A stretch of DNA of 64,000 bases, taken from the NCBI RefSeq assembly GCF_900636545.1, contig NZ_LR134290.1, forward strand, positions 434,001 through 498,000. Direction: 5' to 3'. Origin of the DNA: Pseudomonas mendocina (GTDB taxonomy: Bacteria; Pseudomonadota; Gammaproteobacteria; Pseudomonadales; Pseudomonadaceae). Shown piece by piece: positions 1-9,834 of this stretch. The position numbers were made by a program, and so were the translations under genes. The notes beneath the pieces were generated by a model. The model was not told the DNA's origin and made no database searches. It saw only the letters and a list, made by a program, of their open reading frames with translations. The number at the start of each line of letters is the position of its first letter. Within the stretch, counting starts at the first letter, position 1.

Positions 1-489
1 CGGCTGCGGACGACCGTTCACGTTCTCCTGGTCGATCAGGTAGAACTCCAGTTCAAAAGCTGCGCAGATACGCAGGCCCAGTTCGTCGAACTTCTGTACC
101 ACCTGGCGCAATACCTCGCGCGGGTCGGCGAAGAAAGGCGTGCCGTCCAGCTCGTGCATGGTCATCAGCAGCTGCGCGGTCGGGCGCTTCTGCCAGGGTT
201 CGTTGCACAGGGTATTGGGGATGGGGAAGCAGATACGGTCGGCGTCGCCGATGTCCAGGCCAAGGCCGGTGCTCTCGACGGTGGAGCCATTGATGTCGAG
301 GGCGAAGAGCGAGGCGGGCAGGTTGATGCCTTTCTCGTACACCTTATGAAGGGCGTTCCGGTCGATGCGCTTGCCACGCACCACACCATTCATATCTGCA
401 ATAAGAAGGTCGACGAACTGGACCTCGGGATGTTCCTTGAGGAACGCGTTCGCTTCGTTAAGCTGAACGGCACGCGGGGGTACCGACAT
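1..489 (-). CDS. spuI: Glutamylpolyamine synthetase, SpuI/PuuA-like (partial, N-terminal 163 residues)
   Basis: This is the N-terminal part of a glutamine-synthetase-fold enzyme; the rest lies beyond base 1. By family it would ligate glutamate to putrescine or another polyamine using ATP, the first step of the gamma-glutamylation route. Reading leftwards from ATG 487-489, the protein shows the GS beta-grasp region (MNGVVRGKRIDRNAL) and the start of the catalytic domain (CAAFELEFYLID), whose Glu is the first metal ligand in GS enzymes. AAGGTG lies just upstream of the start. It diverges from spuB, a paralogue. Family length is about 450 residues, so roughly a third is present. The gene name rests on position and similarity; it could equally be called puuA. 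The overlapping frames on the other strand are shadows. Confidence 0.85.
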   Translation of the reverse strand, partial: MSVPPRAVQLNEANAFLKEHPEVQFVDLLIADMNGVVRGKRIDRNALHKVYEKGINLPASLFALDINGSTVESTGLGLDIGDADRICFPIPNTLCNEPWQKRPTAQLLMTMHELDGTPFFADPREVLRQVVQKFDELGLRICAAFELEFYLIDQENVNGRPQP

Positions 490-683
490 GATGCAACACC
501 TTTTTGTTAAATATATCAATCATGCGACTGCATGGGTGTGAGTCAATCCGAAACGCACTTTACTGTCAAGCAGGCCACATGGTGCCCTCTAGTGGGGCGT
601 GATGGCCATTTTTGGGGCATTTCAAGGCCTTTCAGGGGGCTCCAAACCTTGATCTTTCAGGGTGCTCAGCGGGGTGTGTTCAA

Positions 684-710
684 TTTTTTACAGAGCTATT
701 GTGTAAAAAA
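684..710. promoter_or_regulatory. Perfect inverted repeat in the spuI-spuB intergenic region (candidate operator)
   Basis: TTTTTTACA (684-692), a 9-base spacer, then TGTAAAAAA (702-710). The arms match perfectly. The site lies about 200 bp upstream of the left-pointing gene and about 570 bp upstream of spuB. It has the size of a dimeric regulator site, but I do not recognise the motif. A hairpin with AT-only ends could also act as a weak terminator. Confidence 0.4.
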
Positions 711-764
711 ATGAACAAGGCTAAGCTCGGTTCAAACCCATAACAGCAATAATACGGGTGTCTC

Positions 765-1166
765 ATGCTTTCCCTGCCGGCCATCGGCGTCAGCGCTTGT
801 GCCAGGACCATCGGTTACGCTACCTCTTCCCGCAACAGCGAGGCGAGTCTGCATATCATGCGGGCCCGAGTGGTCATGAGCATGACCGCTGCACTGAGGC
901 AACATCCTTTCTTTGCGCCCGGCGCGTCGCACGACCTGCCTGATCCGGTTTTTCGTTCATTGCATCCCCTGCACGATAGCGTACGCGGCCGTGTGACGCT
1001 GTCTGCTGCGCGCCTTGGCCCGCGTCCTGCAATGCACAAGGCACTCGCCTGTTTCGTCGGGCGTGTTCTATGCCGCGAGATAGACGGCCCGATGTTCGAA
1101 TACAAGGGTGAGCGATTTTATTTCGGTGGAGTGACATGCAAGGTACCGGAGGTGTCGCACCCCTAG
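765..1166 (+). CDS. Possible hypothetical protein (133 residues), doubtful
   Basis: The 794 bp between the left-pointing synthetase and spuB holds no gene I recognise. This is its longest forward frame with GC-rich third positions. The product has no motif I can name, no signal peptide and no membrane segment, and no convincing ribosome binding site precedes the ATG. It might be a species-specific small gene, a decayed remnant (spuA sits in this interval in P. aeruginosa, but nothing here resembles a class I glutamine amidotransferase), or chance in GC-rich DNA. Frames on the opposite strand in the same stretch are no better supported. Confidence 0.2.
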   Translation: MLSLPAIGVSACARTIGYATSSRNSEASLHIMRARVVMSMTAALRQHPFFAPGASHDLPDPVFRSLHPLHDSVRGRVTLSAARLGPRPAMHKALACFVGRVLCREIDGPMFEYKGERFYFGGVTCKVPEVSHP

Positions 1167-1247
1167 TAGCATCCACACGAATATCTCGCCTTCTTCCAGG
1201 CCTTTGGTGAGGCTTGCAGGGAGAGGGCGGGGCAACGCTGAACCCGC

Positions 1248-1253
1248 TATAAC
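1248..1253 (+). promoter_or_regulatory. Possible -10 element for spuB
   Basis: TATAAC lies 30 bp upstream of the spuB ATG. No good -35 hexamer is found 16-18 bp further up, and no GG-N10-GC sigma-54 pattern fits, so an activator would be needed if this is the promoter. Confidence 0.3.
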
Positions 1254-1283
1254 AAAAGCAGGTTCTACAACCCTGAGGTCTCT

Positions 1284-2642
1284 ATGAGTACCAAGCTAGA
1301 CCAGCTCACGAGCTGGCTGAAAGAACGCAAAATCACCGAAGTCGAATGCCTGATCAGCGACCTGACCGGCATTGCCCGCGGCAAGATCTCGCCGACCAAC
1401 AAGTTCCTCGACGAGAAGGGCATGCGCCTCCCAGAGAGCGTGCTGCTGCAGACCGTGACCGGCGACTACGTCGAGGACGACATCTATTACGACCTGCTGG
1501 ACGAGGCGGACATCGACATGTTCTGCCGTCCGGACGCCAATGCTGTATTCGTCGTGCCCTGGGCTATCGAGCCGACCGCGATGGTGATCCACGACACCTT
1601 CGACAAGCAGGGCAACCCCATCGAGCTGTCGCCGCGCAACATCCTCAAGAAAGTGCTGCAGATGTACGCCGACAAAGGCTGGAAGCCCATCGTCGCACCG
1701 GAGATGGAGTTCTACCTGACCAAGCGCAACAGCGATCCGGATTTCCCTCTGGTTGCGCCGGTTGGGCGCTCCGGCAGGCCGGAAACCGGTCGCCAGAGCT
1801 TCTCCATTGATGCGGCGAACGAGTTCGACCCGCTGTTCGAAGACATGTACGACTGGTGCGAACTGCAAGGCCTGGACCTGGATACGCTGATCCACGAGGA
1901 AGGCCCGGCGCAGATGGAAATCAACTTCCGCCACGGCGACGCGTTGCACCTGGCCGACCAGATTCTGGTGTTCAAGCGCACCATGCGCGAGGCCGCGCTC
2001 AAGCATGACGTGGCGGCCACCTTCATGGCCAAGCCGATCACCGACGAGCCGGGCAGCGCCATGCACATCCACCAGAGCGTGGTCGACATCAAAACCGGCA
2101 AGAACATCTTCTCCAACGAAGATGGGACGATGAGCGAGCTGTTCCTCCATCACATCGGCGGCCTGCAGAAGTACATCCCCGAGCTGCTGCCGCTGTTCGC
2201 GCCGAACGTCAACTCGTTCCGCCGTTTCCTGCCCGACACCTCGGCGCCGGTGAACGTGGAGTGGGGCGAGGAGAACCGCACCGTTGGCCTGCGCGTACCG
2301 GAGGCCAGTCCGCAGAACCGCCGCGTGGAAAACCGCCTGGCTGGCGCGGACGCGAACCCCTACCTGGTGCTGGCGGCGACGCTGCTGTGCGGCTACATGG
2401 GCATGGTCGGCGGGGTCAAACCCGGTGCGCCGGTCAAGGGGCGTGGTTATGAGCGCCGCAATCTGCGCCTGCCGGTGACCATCGAGAGCGCCCTTGAGCG
2501 CATGGAAGCCTGCAAGGACGCCGAGAAATTCCTCGGTGAGAAGTTCATCCGTGGCTATGTCGCGGTCAAGCGTGCCGAGCACGAGAACTTCAAGCGGGTG
2601 ATCAGTTCCTGGGAGCGTGAGTTCCTCCTGTTGTCGGTGTAA
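1284..2642 (+). CDS. spuB: Glutamylpolyamine synthetase SpuB
   Basis: A 452-residue glutamine-synthetase-family enzyme, the length of P. aeruginosa SpuB. It should form gamma-glutamylputrescine (or the spermidine equivalent) from glutamate, ATP and polyamine in the cytoplasm. Visible GS signatures: VECLISDLTGIARGK near the N-terminus, APEMEFYLTKRN around residue 140, QMEINFRHGD, AMHIHQSVVD, ENRTVGLRVP, and RRVENRLAGADANPYLVLAA in the last quarter. No canonical GlnA adenylylation-site region was recognised, which fits a catabolic rather than assimilatory enzyme. GAGG sits 5 bp before the ATG. spuC follows after 85 bp on the same strand, pointing to a shared polyamine operon. It is one of two GS paralogues at this locus. 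Confidence 0.93.
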   Translation: MSTKLDQLTSWLKERKITEVECLISDLTGIARGKISPTNKFLDEKGMRLPESVLLQTVTGDYVEDDIYYDLLDEADIDMFCRPDANAVFVVPWAIEPTAMVIHDTFDKQGNPIELSPRNILKKVLQMYADKGWKPIVAPEMEFYLTKRNSDPDFPLVAPVGRSGRPETGRQSFSIDAANEFDPLFEDMYDWCELQGLDLDTLIHEEGPAQMEINFRHGDALHLADQILVFKRTMREAALKHDVAATFMAKPITDEPGSAMHIHQSVVDIKTGKNIFSNEDGTMSELFLHHIGGLQKYIPELLPLFAPNVNSFRRFLPDTSAPVNVEWGEENRTVGLRVPEASPQNRRVENRLAGADANPYLVLAATLLCGYMGMVGGVKPGAPVKGRGYERRNLRLPVTIESALERMEACKDAEKFLGEKFIRGYVAVKRAEHENFKRVISSWEREFLLLSV

Positions 2643-2727
2643 CGGGCGGTCGGCCGCGTCTGGCGCGGCCGCTGCCACGAATCTCTGCGTAGCGCCGAGG
2701 GCGCTGCGTATTAGCAAGGTGTTGGTA

Positions 2728-4101
2728 ATGAACAAGCAAGCGAGCAACCCCAAGACTGCCCAGTGGCAGGCCCTGAGCCAGGCTCACCACCTGGCGCCGT
2801 TCAGTGACTACAAGCAGTTGGCCGAAAAAGGCCCACGCATCATCACCGAGGCCAAGGGTGTGCACCTGTGGGACAGCGAGGGCAACAAGATCCTCGACGG
2901 TATGGCCGGCCTGTGGTGCGTGGCCGTTGGCTATGGCCGTGAGGAATTGGTCGAGGCTGCCGCTACGCAGATGCGCCAGTTGCCGTTCTACAACACCTTC
3001 TTTCAGACCGCGCACCCGCCGGTGCTGGAGCTGGCCCACGCGATCTCCAAGCTGGCGCCGGCCGGCATGAACCACGTGTTCTTCACCGGTTCGGGCTCCG
3101 AAGGCAACGACACCATGTTGCGTCTGGTACGCCACTACTGGGCGTGCAAGGGGCAGCCTGCGAAGAAGATCATCATCGGCCGTGAAAACGGCTACCACGG
3201 TTCCACCGTGGCCGGCGCCAGCCTCGGCGGCATGAAGTTCATGCACGAGCAGGGCGACCTGCCGATCCCTGGCATCGCGCATATTCCGCAGCCCTACTGG
3301 TTCGGCGAAGGTGGCGATATGACGCCGGAAGCCTTCGGCATCTGGGCCGCTGACCAGTTGGAGAAGAAGATTCTCGAACTGGGCGAGGAGAATGTCGCAG
3401 CCTTCATTGCCGAGCCGATCCAGGGCGCGGGCGGCGTGATCATTCCGCCGGAAACCTACTGGCCGCGCATCAAGGAAATCCTCGCCAAGTACGACATTCT
3501 CTTCGTCGCTGACGAAGTGATCTGCGGCTTCGGCCGTACCGGCGAGTGGTTCGGCAGCCAGTACTACGGCCTCAAGCCTGATCTGATGACCATCGCCAAA
3601 GGCCTCACCAGCGGCTACGTGCCGATGGGCGGGCTGATCGTCAGCGACAAGGTGTTCGAAGTGATCGAGGCGCACGGCGACTTCAACCACGGCTTCACCT
3701 ATTCCGGTCACCCGGTGGCGGCAGCGGTGGGTTTGGAGAACCTGCGCATTCTCAAGGAAGAAGGCATCGTTGAACGCGTGAAAGCGGAAACGGCACCGTA
3801 TTTGCAAAGTCGTCTGCGTGAGCTGGCGGATCACCCGCTGGTGGGCGAAGTACGCGGTGTCGGCATGCTCGGCGCCATCGAATTGGTGCAGGACAAGGCG
3901 ACGCGTAAACGTTACCCAGGTGACAAGGCGGTTGGCATGATCTGCCGCGGCCACTGCTTTAATAACGGTCTGATCATGCGCGCCGTGGGCGACACCATGA
4001 TCATCGCCCCGCCTCTGGTGATCAGCCAGGCGGAAATAGACGAACTGGTGGAAAAAGCACGCAAGTGCCTGGATCTGACCTTGCGTGACCTGTCGGTCTG
4101 A
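2728..4101 (+). CDS. spuC: Polyamine:pyruvate aminotransferase SpuC
   Basis: Class III PLP-dependent aminotransferase of 457 residues, expected to move the amino group of putrescine (and possibly related diamines) to pyruvate, giving 4-aminobutanal and alanine. Landmarks: FTGSGSEGNDTMLRLV (cofactor phosphate loop), YHGSTVAGASLGGMKF, FIAEPIQGAGGVI, LFVADEVICGFGRTGEWFG with the PLP-contacting Asp, and the Schiff-base lysine K291 in TIAKGLTSGYVPMGG. An open frame extends upstream to 2617 and overlaps spuB, but ATG 2728 has AAGGTG six bases before it and gives the usual family length. It sits between spuB and the spuDEFGH importer, linking uptake to breakdown. Confidence 0.95.
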   Translation: MNKQASNPKTAQWQALSQAHHLAPFSDYKQLAEKGPRIITEAKGVHLWDSEGNKILDGMAGLWCVAVGYGREELVEAAATQMRQLPFYNTFFQTAHPPVLELAHAISKLAPAGMNHVFFTGSGSEGNDTMLRLVRHYWACKGQPAKKIIIGRENGYHGSTVAGASLGGMKFMHEQGDLPIPGIAHIPQPYWFGEGGDMTPEAFGIWAADQLEKKILELGEENVAAFIAEPIQGAGGVIIPPETYWPRIKEILAKYDILFVADEVICGFGRTGEWFGSQYYGLKPDLMTIAKGLTSGYVPMGGLIVSDKVFEVIEAHGDFNHGFTYSGHPVAAAVGLENLRILKEEGIVERVKAETAPYLQSRLRELADHPLVGEVRGVGMLGAIELVQDKATRKRYPGDKAVGMICRGHCFNNGLIMRAVGDTMIIAPPLVISQAEIDELVEKARKCLDLTLRDLSV

Positions 4102-4139
4102 ACGCCCGCAGTCACGGAAAGTTGTCAGCGGTGCCATGA

Positions 4140-5330
<1,191 letters not shown>

Positions 5331-5345
5331 TCGAAAGCGGTACCA

Positions 5346-5367
5346 CCTGGCGGGCATGCCCGCCAGG
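5346..5367. terminator. 22-bp perfect palindrome between spuD and spuE (candidate attenuator)
   Basis: The palindrome centred on GCATGC (arms CCTGGCGGGCA / TGCCCGCCAGG) starts 16 bp after the spuD stop and is followed only by TTT. RNA would form a 9-bp, GC-rich stem with a 4-nt loop. It could partly terminate or stabilise the 3' end of the spuD message, which would favour excess binding protein over membrane parts, as is common in ABC importer operons. Confidence 0.55.
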
Positions 5368-5493
5368 TTTCTCAGGGACACTTTACAGGGCCACGATGGC
5401 CATCGATGTGCGCGTATTCAGGCCGAGAGCCTTGGGGTGATACCGGTACGGTTTGAACTGGCGGTCGCTGATTCCCAACGCGTTTTCCTATAA

Positions 5494-6630
<1,137 letters not shown>

Positions 6631-6683
6631 TCGTTCCTGCCCGGCCGCAGGGGTCGGGCACAATCTTCCGGGAGTTTTCCTAA

Positions 6684-7838
6684 ATGGCTGTTGCCTCCAG
6701 CGCCTACAAAAAAGCCCTCGAGGGGGATCAGACACCGAAAGAGGTGCTGGTCAAGATCGATCGGGTTACCAAGAAGTTCGACGAGACCGTGGCGGTCGAC
6801 GACGTCTCGTTGACCATCAACAAGGGCGAGATCTTCGCCCTGCTCGGTGGCTCCGGCTCCGGTAAATCCACGCTGCTGCGCATGCTCGCCGGTTTCGAGC
6901 GCCCGACCGAAGGGCGCATCATCCTCGATGGTGTCGACATCACCGATATGCCGCCGTACCAGCGGCCGATCAACATGATGTTCCAGTCCTATGCGCTGTT
7001 CCCGCACATGACCGTGGCACAGAACATCGCCTTCGGCCTGCAGCAGGACAAGCTGCCCAAGGCCGAGATCGACGAGCGCGTGGCCGAGATGCTCAAGCTG
7101 GTGCACATGACCCAGTACGCCAAGCGCAAACCGCACCAGCTTTCCGGTGGCCAGCGTCAGCGTGTGGCCCTGGCCCGCTCCCTGGCCAAGCGTCCCAAGC
7201 TGCTGCTGCTCGACGAGCCGATGGGCGCGCTGGACAAGAAACTGCGTTCGCAGATGCAGCTGGAGCTGGTTGAGATCATCGAGCGCGTCGGCGTGACCTG
7301 CGTGATGGTGACCCACGACCAGGAAGAGGCCATGACCATGGCCCAGCGCATCGCCATCATGCACCTGGGGTGGATCGCCCAGACGGGCAGCCCGGTGGAC
7401 ATCTACGAAACGCCGACCAGCCGCCTGGTGTGCGAGTTCATCGGTAGCGTCAACCTGTTCGATGGGCAAATCACCAGCGATGAGGCCGACCACGCGATTA
7501 TCGACTGCCCGCAGCTGGACAGGCCGATCTATATCGGTCACGGCGTCAGTACCCGCGCCGAGAACAAGTCCGTCAGCTACGCGCTGCGCCCCGAGAAGCT
7601 GCTGATGGCTACCGCGCTGCCGGAAGACCACGAGCACCCCGAGTACAACTGGAGCCGTGGCCACGTGCATGACATCGCCTACCTTGGCGGTCACTCGGTG
7701 TATCACGTCAAGCTCACCTCCGGGCAGATCGTGCAGTGCTTCATCGCCAACGCCGAGCGTCGTGGCAAGCGTCCGACCTGGGACGATCCGGTAGTGGTGT
7801 ACTGGGAAGACGACAGCGGCGTGGTACTGCAATCATGA
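6684..7838 (+). CDS. spuF: Polyamine ABC transporter ATPase SpuF (PotG-like)
   Basis: Cytoplasmic ATP-hydrolysing subunit, 384 residues, powering import with SpuG and SpuH. Walker A GGSGSGKST is at residues 55-63, the Q-loop lies in NMMFQSYALFPHM, the signature LSGGQ at 153-157, Walker B LLLLDEPMGALD follows, and the switch His is in MVTHDQEEAMTMA. The C-terminal third is a TOBE-like regulatory region (ALRPEKLLM). The N-terminal extension of about 20 residues before the ABC fold is usual for PotG/SpuF. It starts 53 bp after spuE and its TGA overlaps the spuG ATG, indicating translational coupling. Confidence 0.95.
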   Translation: MAVASSAYKKALEGDQTPKEVLVKIDRVTKKFDETVAVDDVSLTINKGEIFALLGGSGSGKSTLLRMLAGFERPTEGRIILDGVDITDMPPYQRPINMMFQSYALFPHMTVAQNIAFGLQQDKLPKAEIDERVAEMLKLVHMTQYAKRKPHQLSGGQRQRVALARSLAKRPKLLLLDEPMGALDKKLRSQMQLELVEIIERVGVTCVMVTHDQEEAMTMAQRIAIMHLGWIAQTGSPVDIYETPTSRLVCEFIGSVNLFDGQITSDEADHAIIDCPQLDRPIYIGHGVSTRAENKSVSYALRPEKLLMATALPEDHEHPEYNWSRGHVHDIAYLGGHSVYHVKLTSGQIVQCFIANAERRGKRPTWDDPVVVYWEDDSGVVLQS

Positions 7839-8743
7839 AACTGAGCAAACTGACGCGTCATCTGCCTGGAGGTCGGCATGCCGTGATCGGCATACCCTTC
7901 CTCTGGCTGTTCATGTTCTTCCTGCTGCCGTTCGTCATCGTGCTGAAAATCAGCTTCGCCGAGGCCGACGTGGCAATCCCGCCGTACACGGAAATCTACG
8001 AGTGGGCTGACAACAAGCTGACCTTGCTGCTGAACTTCGGCAACTACATCTTCCTCACCGAGGATGCCCTGTACCTGTCGGCCTACCTGGGCTCGCTGCA
8101 GGTCGCCTTCTTCAGCACCCTGTTGTGCCTGGTGATCGGCTACCCGATGGCTTACGCCATCGCCCGTGCGCCGAAGTCGCATCAGACCGTTCTGCTGCTG
8201 CTGATCATGATGCCGACCTGGACCGCGATCCTGATCCGCGTCTATGCCTGGATGGGCATTCTCGGCAACAACGGCCTGCTCAACAGCCTGCTGCTGGGCA
8301 TCGGCCTGATCGATACGCCGCTGCAGATTCTCAACACCAACACTGCGGTCTACATCGGCGTGGTCTACTCGTACCTGCCGTTCATGATCCTGCCGCTCTA
8401 CGCCAACCTGGTGAAGCACGACCTCAGCCTGCTTGAGGCCGCATCCGACTTGGGATCGAGCAACTTCAACAACTTCTGGAAGATCACCGTACCGCTCTCG
8501 AAGAACGGCATCATTGCCGGCTCGATGCTGGTGTTCATTCCGGTGGTCGGTGAGTTCGTCATCCCCGAACTGCTCGGCGGTCCGGAGACCCTGATGATCG
8601 GCAAGGTGCTGTGGCAGGAGTTCTTCAACAACCGCGACTGGCCGGTGGCGTCCGCCCTGGCGGTGGTGATGCTGGCGATCCTGATCGTGCCCATCATTCT
8701 CTTCAACCGTAACCAGGCGAAAGAGCTGGAGGGCCGGCCATGA
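7835..8743 (+). CDS. spuG: Polyamine ABC transporter permease SpuG (PotH-like)
   Basis: Inner-membrane permease of 302 residues with about six hydrophobic segments, the first near residues 15-40 (FLWLFMFFLLPFVIVLKI). The EAA loop that docks onto the ATPase is seen in SLLEAASDLGSSNFNNFWKI. ATG 7835 overlaps the spuF TGA. The last codons (AKELEGRP, stop 8741-8743) are duplicated some 85 bp downstream in front of spuH, see the mini-ORF entry. It pairs with SpuH to form the transmembrane channel. Confidence 0.94.
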   Translation: MKLSKLTRHLPGGRHAVIGIPFLWLFMFFLLPFVIVLKISFAEADVAIPPYTEIYEWADNKLTLLLNFGNYIFLTEDALYLSAYLGSLQVAFFSTLLCLVIGYPMAYAIARAPKSHQTVLLLLIMMPTWTAILIRVYAWMGILGNNGLLNSLLLGIGLIDTPLQILNTNTAVYIGVVYSYLPFMILPLYANLVKHDLSLLEAASDLGSSNFNNFWKITVPLSKNGIIAGSMLVFIPVVGEFVIPELLGGPETLMIGKVLWQEFFNNRDWPVASALAVVMLAILIVPIILFNRNQAKELEGRP

Positions 8744-8829
8744 CTGAGCTAATCGCAATGAGCCCGTCATCCTGTTCAACCGGCTTTTTAACCAGAAGCG
8801 TGGCTAAAGAACTGGAGGGCCGCCCATGA
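8740..8829 (+). CDS. 29-codon overlapping mini-ORF at a duplicated spuG-spuH junction
   Basis: An ATG at 8740 overlaps the spuG stop, and the frame runs 29 codons to a TGA at 8827-8829 that overlaps the spuH ATG (8826). Its last eight residues are AKELEGRP, identical to the SpuG C-terminus. The DNA from about 8764 to 8828 resembles the 3' end of spuG (both have a form of CCCRTCATYCTSTTCAACCG and a near-identical 20-bp tail including the ribosome binding site CTGGAGGG). The simplest reading is a tandem duplication of the old spuG-stop/spuH-start junction followed by drift. A functional peptide is unlikely, but reading this frame could keep ribosomes moving to spuH. Confidence 0.45.
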   Translation: MTELIAMSPSSCSTGFLTRSVAKELEGRP

Positions 8830-9713
8830 AGCGTTTCAGTTTCTCCAGCATCATGCTCTGGGCCGGCCTGATCTTCATCTACCTGCCCATGGTCATTCTG
8901 GTCATCTACTCGTTCAACGCTTCGCGGCTGGTAACGGTGTGGGGCGGCTGGTCGGTGAAGTGGTACGTCGGCCTGCTGGACAACACCCAGCTGATGAACT
9001 CGGTGATGCGCTCGCTGGAAATCGCCTGCTACACCGCCATCGCGGCGGTGGCGCTGGGCACCCTGGCGGCCTTCGTGCTGACCCGCATCACCCACTTCAA
9101 GGGGCGTACCCTGTTCGGTGGCCTGGTCACCGCGCCGCTGGTGATGCCGGAAGTGATCACCGGTCTGTCCCTGCTGCTGCTGTTCGTGCTGATGGCGCAG
9201 TTGATCGGCTGGCCGATGCAGCGCGGCATGACCACCATCTGGATCGCCCACACCACCTTCTGCTCGGCCTATGTGGCGGTGGTGGTGTCGTCGCGTCTGC
9301 GTGAGCTGGACATGTCCATCGAAGAGGCGGCCATGGACCTGGGTGCGCGGCCGTGGAAGGTGTTCTTCCTGATCACCGTGCCGATGATCGCGCCGTCGCT
9401 GGCTGCGGGGGCGATGATGTCCTTCGCCCTGTCGCTGGACGATCTGGTTCTGGCCAGCTTCGTATCCGGTCCGGGTTCGACGACCCTGCCGATGGAGATC
9501 TTCTCCGCCGTGCGCCTGGGGGTTAAGCCGGAAATCAACGCGGTGGCCAGCCTGATCCTGCTGGCGGTGTCGTTCGCCACCTTCCTCGCCTGGTTCTTCG
9601 CCCATCGCGCCGAGGAAAAGCGCAAGAAGGCCATGCAGCAGGCCATGGACGAGACCACCAATCCGTCCTGGCAGCAGGTCGTCGACAGCCGTCGCAGCGC
9701 CAGCAGCAACTAA
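8826..9713 (+). CDS. spuH: Polyamine ABC transporter permease SpuH (PotI-like)
   Basis: Second inner-membrane permease, 295 residues, about six membrane segments starting at residue 10 (IMLWAGLIFIYLPMVILVIY). The EAA loop reads SIEEAAMDLGARPWKVFFLI, followed by APSLAAGAMMSFALSLDDL. GGAGGG lies just before ATG 8826, within a sequence repeated from the spuG end. It closes the spu operon; a strong terminator follows at 9731. The C-terminal tail is charged and polar, as usual for cytoplasmic ends. Confidence 0.94.
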   Translation: MKRFSFSSIMLWAGLIFIYLPMVILVIYSFNASRLVTVWGGWSVKWYVGLLDNTQLMNSVMRSLEIACYTAIAAVALGTLAAFVLTRITHFKGRTLFGGLVTAPLVMPEVITGLSLLLLFVLMAQLIGWPMQRGMTTIWIAHTTFCSAYVAVVVSSRLRELDMSIEEAAMDLGARPWKVFFLITVPMIAPSLAAGAMMSFALSLDDLVLASFVSGPGSTTLPMEIFSAVRLGVKPEINAVASLILLAVSFATFLAWFFAHRAEEKRKKAMQQAMDETTNPSWQQVVDSRRSASSN

Positions 9714-9730
9714 GGTTTCTGGCTGAAAGC

Positions 9731-9758
9731 AAAAACGGGCCCCGCAGGGCCCGTTTTT
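9731..9758. terminator. Bidirectional intrinsic terminator between spuH and the CYTH-CHAD gene
   Basis: AAAAACGGGCCC, loop CGCA, GGGCCCGTTTTT: a 12-bp perfect stem with A-tract and T-tract, so it can stop transcription in both directions between these convergent genes. Confidence 0.92.
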
Positions 9759-9767
9759 CATGGGTGT

Positions 9768-9820
9768 GTGGGAGGGGCTTTAGCCGCGACGTCCACGCTC
9801 GCCGCTGAAGCGCCTCCCAC
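9768..9820. repeat. REP-like dyad, family A (GGGAGGGGCTTTAGCCGC)
   Basis: GTGGGAGGGGCTTTAGCC near 9768-9785 and a diverged opposite arm ending CGCCTCCCAC at 9820. The same motif recurs at 15914-15969 and 49190-49248. This copy is imperfect. It lies between convergent genes. Confidence 0.75.
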
Positions 9821-9834
9821 GGCTGTGTGCCCGA

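Noticed and set aside
532..714. 60-residue plus-strand frame in the spuI-spuB gap
   Set aside because: No ribosome binding site, AT-poor third positions not seen, and it overlaps the 684-710 dyad; more likely promoter DNA.
1190..1260. Possible sigma-54 promoter upstream of spuB (TGG...TTGC near 1206)
   Set aside because: The GG-to-GC spacing is 8 bases rather than 10, so it does not fit.
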